Shown: one piece after another, positions 5,660 to 10,885 of the stretch
Numbering within the stretch: the stretch's first letter is position 1
How the letters are laid out: every line of letters starts with the position of its first letter
Assembly: GCA_964645155.1 (NCBI GenBank)
Contig: CAZYBG010000095.1
Location: forward strand, 1-10,885
Direction: 5' to 3'
DNA from: CAZYBG01 sp964645155
Lineage (GTDB): Bacteria > Pseudomonadota > Alphaproteobacteria > Rhodobacterales > Rhodobacteraceae
Length of the DNA stretch: 10,885 nucleotides
Notes under the pieces: model-generated
Seen by the model: only the letters and a program-made list of their open reading frames with translations
Database searches by the model: none
Told to the model about the DNA's origin: nothing
Program-made: the position numbers and the translations under genes

Positions 5660-8127
5660 CCCCGCCGATGACCGCACACTTGACCGCCGCGGCCCTGCCG
5701 ATCGCCACCTACCGCCTGCAGCTGCGCGACGGCGTCGATTTCGCGGCGGTGGAGCGCCAGCTGCCCGCGCTTCGCGGCCTCGGCATCAGCCATCTCTACC
5801 TCTCGCCGGTCTTCACCGCGACGGAAGGGTCGAGCCACGGCTACGACGTGACCGACCCGACCGCGATCGACCCCGCGCTCGGCGGGCGCGAGGGGTTCGC
5901 GGCGCTCGCGCGCGCGGCCGGGCGGCACGGGCTCGGCATCATTCTCGATATCGTGCCGAACCACACCGCCTTCAGCCTGGAGAACCCCTGGCTCCGCGAT
6001 GTCCTGCGGCACGGGCCCGAGAGCCGCTTCGCCCGGCACTTCGACATCGACTGGTCGAAGGGCCGGCTGGTGCTGCCGTTCCTGCCCGAGCCGTTCGAGG
6101 AGATGCTGGCGCGGGGCGCCCTGCGCATCGAGATCGGAGAGGAGGGTCCGGCGCTGACCGACGGGCTGCTTGCCGTGCCGCTCGCGCCGGGACCGCTGCC
6201 GGTCGAGCGCGGCTGGGCCGATCCGGGCACCCTGCGCGACCTGCACGAGCGCCAGCACTGGCGCCTGACGCACTGGGAATACGAGCGCGACGGCGTGACC
6301 CACCGGCGCTTCTTCAACGTCACCAGCCTGATCGGGATGCGGGTCGAGGACCCCGCGGTGTTCGACGACATGCACCGCCTGGTGCTCGACCTGATCGCGG
6401 CGGGCGAGGTGCAGGGCCTGCGCGTCGACCATGTCGACGGCCTCGCCGACCCGGCCGGCTATCTCGGCCGGCTGCGGCGGGCGGTCGGCGACACGCCGGT
6501 CTGGGTCGAGAAGATCCTGACCGGCGACGAACGCCTGCCCGACTGGCCGGTGGCCGGCACCACCGGCTACGAGGCGGCCCGCGCCATCGCCTGCGTGCTG
6601 ACCGATCCCGCCGGCCTCGCCCGGCTCGACGCCTCGTGGCGCGCGGCGATCGGCCGGACCGGCGACTTTGCCGCGGCGCTGCGCGAGGCCAAGCGCGACA
6701 TCCTCCGGCACGAGCTCGCGGCCGAACTGCACGCGCTGATCGGCCTCGCCCGCGCCGCCGAGGCCGAGGCGGGCGAGCTCGAGGCCGGCGACGAGGCGCT
6801 GCGGGAGGCGGTTATGGGTCTTCTGCTGGCCTTTCCGCGCTACCGCACCTACTTCACCGACGCCGGCGCCGATCCCGACGACCTCCGCCTGATGGACCGG
6901 GTGACCGCGGCCGCGGCCGAGGGGCTGCGCACCGACCGGACCCTGCGCTTCGTCGCCGCCCTGGTGACCGAGCCGGCGAACGCGGCGGCACGCGCCTTCC
7001 GCAGCCGGTTCCAGCAGGTGACGGGCGCACTGATCGCCAAGGCGCACGAGGATACCGCGGGCTTCCGCCATACCCCGTATCTCGCCGCGAACGAGGTCGG
7101 GGCGGAGCCGGACGACACCACGATGACCGCCGCGGCGTTCTCGCGCTGGCTGGCCGCGCGGCCGCCGGGCGGCCTCACGCTCACCTCCTCGCACGACACC
7201 AAGCGCGCCGAGGATGCGCGGATGCGCCTCGTCGCGATCAGCCACGCTCCGGCGGCGTTCCTCGCGCTCTGGGACGATGCGGCGCGGCTGCCCGACGCCG
7301 GCACGGTCGATCCGGCCTGGCGCTGGTACGTGCTGCAGAGCCTTGTCGCGATGTGGGAGACGGGCCGCCGCGACATCGAGGACCGGCTCGTCGCCCATGT
7401 CGAGAAGGCGATGCGCGAGGCCAAGGAGGTGACGAGCTGGTCGCATCCCCGGCCCGAGGCCGAGGCGCCGGTGCAGGACTTCGCGCGCCACCTCGTCCGC
7501 GCCTGGGCGCTCGGCCCGCCCGCCGCGGCGGGGCCGATCTTCGCCCGCGCCGAGGACCTGGCGCTCGCCCAGGTCGCGCTCAAGTTCCTGATGCCGGGGG
7601 TGCCCGACCTCTATCGCGGCACCGAGGGGCCGGCCTTCGAGCTGACCGACCCCGACAACCGCGGCCCGGTCGATCCCGATGCGCTGGCCCGCCTGCCCGC
7701 CGCCGGGGGCTTCGCCGGCCGCAAGGCGCGGCTGACCCGCGCGCTTCTGGCGCTCCGCCGCGAGCGGCCGGACTTCTTCGCGGCCGCCCCCGCCAGCGCC
7801 ACCGGCGAGGCGCCTGGGTCGGTCGTCCTCGTGCGCGACGACGGCGCGCTCCGCGTCACGCTGACGATCGCGCTCGGCGGTGCGGCCCGCGGCGCGGTGG
7901 GCGGCCCGCATGGTCCGCCGGCCTCGGTCTGGCCGCCCTCGGACGAGGCGCCGGGCGGCCCGGTCGCCGTCGAGGCGAGCTGGCGGTTGGCCGGTGCTGG
8001 TGCTGGTGCCGGTGCCGGTGCTGGTGCCGGTTCTGGTGCCGGTGCCGCGGGGCCGGCGGCCCCGGAAGACGCCCCGGCACCCGCACCGGCGGCGACCGGC
8101 CGCCGCCGCTGGCGACATGAACCCTAG
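5656..8127 (+). CDS. treY: (1->4)-alpha-D-glucan 1-alpha-D-glucosylmutase (malto-oligosyltrehalose synthase)
   Basis: TreY is a cytoplasmic GH13 intramolecular transglucosylase that converts the reducing-end alpha-1,4 linkage of maltodextrins into alpha,alpha-1,1, making the TreZ substrate. The 823-residue protein opens with the family hallmark ATYRLQLRDGVDF (17-29). It carries SHGYDVTD (60-67), DIVPNH (98-103), RVDHVDGL with nucleophile Asp258, WVEKIL with acid/base Glu285, and TSSHDTKRAEDAR with Asp514; VPDLYRGTE and DPDNRGPVD near the C-terminus are also TreY-typical. Its ATG overlaps the treZ stop as ATGA, implying translational coupling; an alternative ATG lies at 5668. The last 40 or so residues are an odd low-complexity tail of Gly-Ala then Pro-Ala repeats ending RRRWRHEP, outside the known fold. 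No debranching enzyme (TreX/GlgX) is adjacent. Confidence 0.97.
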   Translation: MTPPMTAHLTAAALPIATYRLQLRDGVDFAAVERQLPALRGLGISHLYLSPVFTATEGSSHGYDVTDPTAIDPALGGREGFAALARAAGRHGLGIILDIVPNHTAFSLENPWLRDVLRHGPESRFARHFDIDWSKGRLVLPFLPEPFEEMLARGALRIEIGEEGPALTDGLLAVPLAPGPLPVERGWADPGTLRDLHERQHWRLTHWEYERDGVTHRRFFNVTSLIGMRVEDPAVFDDMHRLVLDLIAAGEVQGLRVDHVDGLADPAGYLGRLRRAVGDTPVWVEKILTGDERLPDWPVAGTTGYEAARAIACVLTDPAGLARLDASWRAAIGRTGDFAAALREAKRDILRHELAAELHALIGLARAAEAEAGELEAGDEALREAVMGLLLAFPRYRTYFTDAGADPDDLRLMDRVTAAAAEGLRTDRTLRFVAALVTEPANAAARAFRSRFQQVTGALIAKAHEDTAGFRHTPYLAANEVGAEPDDTTMTAAAFSRWLAARPPGGLTLTSSHDTKRAEDARMRLVAISHAPAAFLALWDDAARLPDAGTVDPAWRWYVLQSLVAMWETGRRDIEDRLVAHVEKAMREAKEVTSWSHPRPEAEAPVQDFARHLVRAWALGPPAAAGPIFARAEDLALAQVALKFLMPGVPDLYRGTEGPAFELTDPDNRGPVDPDALARLPAAGGFAGRKARLTRALLALRRERPDFFAAAPASATGEAPGSVVLVRDDGALRVTLTIALGGAARGAVGGPHGPPASVWPPSDEAPGGPVAVEASWRLAGAGAGAGAGAGAGSGAGAAGPAAPEDAPAPAPAATGRRRWRHEP
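7993..8046 (+). repeat. Nine-copy hexanucleotide (GGTGCY) microsatellite in the treY 3' end
   Basis: Nine in-frame six-base units encode Gly-Ala repeats: GGTGCT or GGTGCC throughout, except one GGTTCT (Gly-Ser). GGT and GCT codons are uncommon in the surrounding genes, which favour GGC and GCC/GCG, so the tract looks like a slippage-derived expansion. Loss or gain of units would keep the frame. Confidence 0.9.
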
Positions 8128-8151
8128 GTGAACAAAATGTGGCGGCGGGCG

Positions 8152-8176
8152 GGAACGCGCGGGGCCCGCGGGCGTT
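8152..8176 (+). promoter_or_regulatory. EcfG-type general stress promoter for glgC
   Basis: GGAAC (8152-8156), a 16-base spacer and CGTT (8173-8176) match the EcfG consensus exactly. Transcription would start near 8183, about 25 bases before ATG 8208. The site is in the 80-base gap after the treY stop, so glgC can be transcribed independently of treZ-treY. The spacer contains the self-complementary CGCGGGGCCCGCG, which could also act in treY transcript ending. Confidence 0.8.
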
Positions 8177-8207
8177 CTACCTGCGTTTCCCACTCCAGAG
8201 GTGCGCC

Positions 8208-9455
8208 ATGCCCGCCGAACGCCCCGATCTCTCCCGCTGCTTCACCGTTCTGCTGGCCGGAGGGCGGGGCTCGCGGCTCCACGAACTGACCGATGCCGAA
8301 TGCAAGCCGGCGATCCCGTTCGCCGGCACCCACCGCATCGTCGACTTCGCGCTGGCCAACGCCGTGCGCGCAGGGCTCGGCCGGGTGCTCGTCGCCACGC
8401 AGTACCAGCCGGCCACGCTGGTCGGGCATCTCGACCGGCTCTGGAAGGGCGCCTTCCCGGTCGGCGGGCTGCGCATCCGCGACGGCCACGAGGTGACCCG
8501 CGACGCCGCCGGCTATGTCGGCACCGCTGCCGCGGTGGCCGCCAATGCCGCCGAGATCGACGGCGCCGCGCCGTCCGAGGTGCTGGTGCTCGCGGCCGAC
8601 CATGTCTACGAGATGGACTGCGCCGCGCTCGTCGCCGCGCACCGCGCCTCGGGCGCCGCGGTCACCGTCGCCGCCGACACCGCGCCGCTGGCCGATGCCG
8701 GCGGCTTCGGGGTGATCGCCGCCGATGCCGGCGGCCGCGTCACCGGCTTCCACGAGAAGCCGAGGCACCCGCCGGCGATGCCGGGCGATGCCGGCCGGAG
8801 CCTGGTCAGCATGGGGATCTACGTCTTTTCCTGGCCCTGGCTGCGCGCCGCGCTCCGCGCCGACATGGCCGATGCGGCCTCGTCGCACGATTTCGGGCAC
8901 GACATCCTGCCCGCCGCCGTCGCCGCGGGCGAGGCGCGGGTCTGGCGGCCCGACCCGCAGGGCGGGCGGCCCTTCTACTGGCGCGACGTCGGCACGCTCG
9001 ACGCCTACCGCCTCGCGCAGCTCGACTTCGCCCAGGGCGCGCCGCCCTGCGCGCTGCCCGGGTCGGCACGGGCGGCCCGGCCGCCCGCAGACTGGCCCGG
9101 CCCTGACCGCCCCGGCACCGACCTGCCCTTCGATCCGCTGCAATACGGCGTCGAGGTGACCACCGGCGGCCTCGCGCTCAAGGCGCCGCGGCTGCGCGCC
9201 ACCGAGGCCGGGCGCTGGACCGTGCTCGACGACAGCGTGGTGCTGCCCGGCGCCCGGGTGCTGCCCGGCGCGCGGCTCGGCCGCGCGGTGGTGGCGCAGG
9301 GCACCGTGGTTCCCGGCGGCCTCGTCATCGGCGAGGACCCCGCCGAGGATGCCCGCTGGTTCCGCCGCACCGCCGGCGGCACCACCCTTGTCACCACGAT
9401 GATGCTGGCGCGGCGCGAGGCGGAACGGGCGGCGCGCTACAGCCTGGTCCGCTAG
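8208..9455 (+). CDS. glgC: Divergent glucose-1-phosphate adenylyltransferase (ADP-glucose pyrophosphorylase)
   Basis: It is predicted to make ADP-glucose from ATP and glucose-1-phosphate, the donor for glycogen synthesis. The 415-residue protein has the nucleotidyltransferase start VLLAGGRGSRL (14-24), catalytic Asp131 in AADHVY, the glucose-1-phosphate-binding FHEKP (Lys184), SMGIYVF, SSHDFGHDILP and YWRDVGTLDAY (258-267). The left-handed beta-helix C-terminal domain (VLPGARVLPGARLG then GLVIGEDPAEDARWF) appears shortened. Compared with E. coli GlgC, LTNKRAKPA becomes LTDAECKPA, losing Lys39, which is known to bind the activator fructose-1,6-bisphosphate; WYRGTADA becomes GYVGTAAA. It may therefore be a paralogue with altered regulation or substrate. 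ATG 8208 has the ribosome site GAGGTG, and an upstream GTG at 8139 precedes the promoter, so it is rejected. No glgA, glgB or glgP adjoins it. GlgC family is secure; exact product less so. Confidence 0.88.
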   Translation: MPAERPDLSRCFTVLLAGGRGSRLHELTDAECKPAIPFAGTHRIVDFALANAVRAGLGRVLVATQYQPATLVGHLDRLWKGAFPVGGLRIRDGHEVTRDAAGYVGTAAAVAANAAEIDGAAPSEVLVLAADHVYEMDCAALVAAHRASGAAVTVAADTAPLADAGGFGVIAADAGGRVTGFHEKPRHPPAMPGDAGRSLVSMGIYVFSWPWLRAALRADMADAASSHDFGHDILPAAVAAGEARVWRPDPQGGRPFYWRDVGTLDAYRLAQLDFAQGAPPCALPGSARAARPPADWPGPDRPGTDLPFDPLQYGVEVTTGGLALKAPRLRATEAGRWTVLDDSVVLPGARVLPGARLGRAVVAQGTVVPGGLVIGEDPAEDARWFRRTAGGTTLVTTMMLARREAERAARYSLVR

Positions 9456-9598
9456 CGTTCGGCAGCGGACAGAAGGTTCCCGCTTGCGCCCCGGACGCCA
9501 CGCCCGGGAGGGGCGGTCATGCGGGGCCTTCCTGGCTTTAGGCTGCGCGTGCCAGGGTTCCGCTCGCAGTTGTGGCAAGACCGACGTGGAGGGCGGAA

Positions 9599-9634
9599 AG
9601 CGGCCGTTCGTCCAAGTCCTCCAAAGCGGCCGCT
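9599..9634. repeat. Inverted repeat AGCGGCCG/CGGCCGCT with a 20-base loop
   Basis: AGCGGCCG at 9599-9606 is the exact reverse complement of CGGCCGCT at 9627-9634. The flanks give a direct repeat as well, since AAAGCGGCCG appears at both ends. It lies downstream of glgC and could be a terminator-like hairpin, an operator or a decayed copy of a dispersed intergenic repeat. Nothing in the window decides between these. Confidence 0.5.
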
Positions 9635-9661
9635 GTATCGGGCAGAGCCGCAAAGTTGCAG

Positions 9662-9691
9662 TTGATTCCGGGTGACAGCACCCGCGATATT
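9662..9691 (+). promoter_or_regulatory. Weak sigma-70-like promoter candidate with an inverted repeat in its spacer
   Basis: TTGATT (9662-9667) and GATATT (9686-9691) resemble -35 and -10 boxes, four of six each, separated by 18 bases. The spacer contains CGGGTG-ACAG-CACCCG (9669-9684), a possible operator. Transcription would begin near 9698, just upstream of the possible ATG starts at 9720 and 9747. Support is modest. Confidence 0.25.
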
Positions 9692-9746
9692 GCCTCGGGT
9701 TGCCTTGCCGCCCGAATCCATGGCCCCTGCAAAAATCGGTTCGCGA

Positions 9747-10703
9747 ATGTTTCCGCTCCACCAGGACACGATAGCACTATTGGCCATCATTGCCGTTGGC
9801 GCTGGCATGGCAGTCTTTGTAGCACATCGAAAAGTGGTGCGGATCTGGATCGTCGCAATTCTCCTGTTTGGTTTGATCTGGCCTTGGCCCATCGCGTCCT
9901 ATCTCGGGCTTAATCACATCACGATCACGGCGGCCTTCTATCTCGGTATCTGGACGATGGTTGCGCTGGCAGCCGGGGCGGTATGGGGCTCTGTCACGCG
10001 ACACCTCAAGGTGCGGGTAGCCGTGCCGGTCGTCGCCATACTGCCTTCGCTCGTGGGATCGGCATACGTGCTTGAACGGCAAAGAGTGCCTGACGAACCT
10101 TGTAGCGTGCGCGCGGTGTTGCGGATTGGAGATCTTTCGCTCGCGGTGCCGCGGGATCTGGGTATTCGCTCTTTGATGGCGAGCGGAGCGCCCAATCAGG
10201 CGTGGGAGGGCACATACAGTCATTGGATTGGCGCAAGACCCGACGTTCGCGCACTTTGTCGCGCAACAGATGGCGGGCGCGAAACGCTTGACGTCACCCA
10301 TCTCTGGTTCTCGTTCAGTGGGTTTCGGCGGCACCACGAGGATGATTGCGAAAGTGGTGCGGTCCCGGCTTCTTTGCGTCCATACTGCACTGCCATCCAA
10401 CGGACGCAATTGAACGTCGTGCAATTCTATGCCCGTCCTGACGGCCTGCCTGTCCCCTCACTCGGCCACTTCAACGCGGAACCAATCGCTGAGGCGCTCT
10501 CCGCCGGCGAGTTGGAGGGATACCGGTGCAGCAATTCCACCGGCGGCACGGGCACCCGCTACTGCACAATATGGCAACGTCTGACCGAGGACATCGTGAC
10601 CGTTTCTTCTGCAACACTCGGTGCAGCGGTGGACAACGAGGACCCGGTTGCGGACGCTGCCGTGGCCATTGAAGCCCTCACGCAAAGTCTGCGTCAAGAG
10701 TAG
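9747..10703 (+). CDS. Unrecognised membrane protein: four N-terminal helices and a cysteine-containing C-terminal domain
   Basis: Counting from ATG 9747 the product has 318 residues. Hydrophobic segments lie at about 9-27, 32-54, 58-83 and 90-109; the rest (about 112-318) is soluble-looking and holds six cysteines (119, 171, 201, 214, 261, 273). An even number of cysteines in this domain suggests disulfides and a periplasmic location, an inference. No known family motif is apparent to me. The start is uncertain: ATG 9720 and GTG 9672 are in the same frame, none has a clear ribosome site, and 9747 was chosen because the first helix begins right after it. Codon use is visibly less GC-biased than in the genes to the left, with many codons ending in A or T, which suggests acquisition from elsewhere. 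It has no EcfG-type promoter. Confidence 0.75.
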   Translation: MFPLHQDTIALLAIIAVGAGMAVFVAHRKVVRIWIVAILLFGLIWPWPIASYLGLNHITITAAFYLGIWTMVALAAGAVWGSVTRHLKVRVAVPVVAILPSLVGSAYVLERQRVPDEPCSVRAVLRIGDLSLAVPRDLGIRSLMASGAPNQAWEGTYSHWIGARPDVRALCRATDGGRETLDVTHLWFSFSGFRRHHEDDCESGAVPASLRPYCTAIQRTQLNVVQFYARPDGLPVPSLGHFNAEPIAEALSAGELEGYRCSNSTGGTGTRYCTIWQRLTEDIVTVSSATLGAAVDNEDPVADAAVAIEALTQSLRQE

Positions 10704-10827
10704 CCCGGTTGTGCGCATTCCTGACCTTCGCCGTTTCGCCGAGATTTCGTAGTCTTCGGCTCGAGCCTGCCGATTGCCGCAGCCTGGTGGAAGGTCCGCA
10801 TTCTGGGCCGGCTCCATTCTTGCGTCT

Positions 10828-10843
10828 GCGAAGGGCCCTTCGC
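10828..10843. repeat. Perfect 16-bp palindrome downstream of the last gene
   Basis: GCGAAGGGCCCTTCGC is its own reverse complement. It lies 125 bases beyond the last stop codon, in a stretch (10704-10885) where I see no convincing gene. It could fold as a six-bp stem with a GGCC loop, serving as a terminator, or bind a dimeric regulator of a gene beyond the window. Confidence 0.5.
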
Positions 10844-10885
10844 GTGGCTTCTAGGACAGAGCGTCTGCTCAGGGCTCCAGGCTGT

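Larger units (their letters stand above)
9456..9746. other. Intergenic region with inverted and direct repeats, no convincing gene
   Basis: Short open frames here have no ribosome site, no recognisable family and no composition typical of a gene. A weak inverted repeat CGCCCC/GGGGCG (9487-9492 with 9510-9515) could belong to a glgC terminator. AAAGCGGCCG occurs twice (9597-9606, 9623-9632) and forms part of an 8-bp stem. Base composition shifts here from very GC-rich to more mixed, marking the boundary of a different DNA block. Confidence 0.6.

Noticed and set aside
2762..5677. 971-residue open frame on the minus strand opposite treZ and across the PRC-barrel gene
   Set aside because: It shows Arg/Gly/Asp-rich shadow composition, opposes a clear GH13 enzyme, and overlaps the PRC-barrel gene in another frame.
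6979..7012. AACG and GTTCC inside treY as a minus-strand stress promoter
   Set aside because: The spacing is 25 bases, and no minus-strand gene lies downstream.
5626..8193. 855-residue open frame on the minus strand opposite treY
   Set aside because: It is a mirror of the treY codons with no recognisable domain; treY has all GH13 motifs in order.
9422..9459. GGAAC and CGTT near the glgC stop as a fifth stress promoter for the last gene
   Set aside because: The spacing is 29 bases instead of 16 or 17, and GGAAC lies inside the glgC coding region.
8124..9761. 545-residue open frame on the minus strand opposite glgC
   Set aside because: It is antisense to a clear nucleotidyltransferase, has no motif, and spans the intergenic promoter region.
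1..10885. Mobile element, CRISPR array, toxin-antitoxin or defence operon
   Set aside because: No transposase, integrase, regularly spaced repeats, attachment-site duplication or known defence domain is visible; the repeats present are short tandem coding repeats and hairpins.

Overview
The window is very GC-rich chromosomal DNA from an alphaproteobacterium. Rhodobacterales or a high-GC Hyphomicrobiales relative would fit, but the genus cannot be fixed from sequence alone. Supporting signs are a UdgX protein with an N-terminal DUF4130 domain, a double PRC-barrel secreted protein, and promoter sequences matching the alphaproteobacterial general-stress sigma factor EcfG exactly. I see no tRNA, rRNA, CRISPR array, insertion sequence or phage gene.

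Layout, left to right. (1) 2-1342, plus strand: the 3' part of a UdgX-type uracil-DNA crosslinking repair protein, cut by the window edge. (2) 1360-2426, minus strand: a YihY/BrkB family membrane protein preceded by a possible 42-residue one-helix membrane peptide. (3) 2567-2629: a tandem pair of strong hairpins, probably terminators. (4) 2665-3666, minus strand: a secreted protein with two PRC-barrel domains. (5) 3899-8127, plus strand: treZ-treY, with start and stop overlapping, for trehalose synthesis from malto-oligosaccharides. (6) 8208-9455, plus strand: a divergent GlgC-like ADP-glucose pyrophosphorylase. (7) 9747-10703, plus strand: an unrecognised four-helix membrane protein with a cysteine-containing C-terminal domain, in visibly less GC-rich DNA. 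About 180 bases after it hold no convincing gene.

The main observation is regulatory. Exact matches to the EcfG promoter consensus GGAAC-N16/17-CGTT occur four times, and a by-eye scan of both strands found no others. All four lie in intergenic DNA and point at the adjacent start codon: the small peptide-brkB unit (minus), the PRC-barrel gene (minus), treZ-treY (plus) and glgC (plus). Positions 2298-9455 therefore look like a general-stress-response island. It combines the envelope proteins (small peptide, BrkB, PRC-barrel) with production of trehalose, a compatible solute. GlgC would supply ADP-glucose for alpha-1,4-glucan, TreY would isomerise the reducing end of the chain and TreZ would release trehalose. 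A glycogen synthase and a debranching enzyme must be encoded elsewhere. UdgX and the last gene flank the island and show no such promoter within the window.
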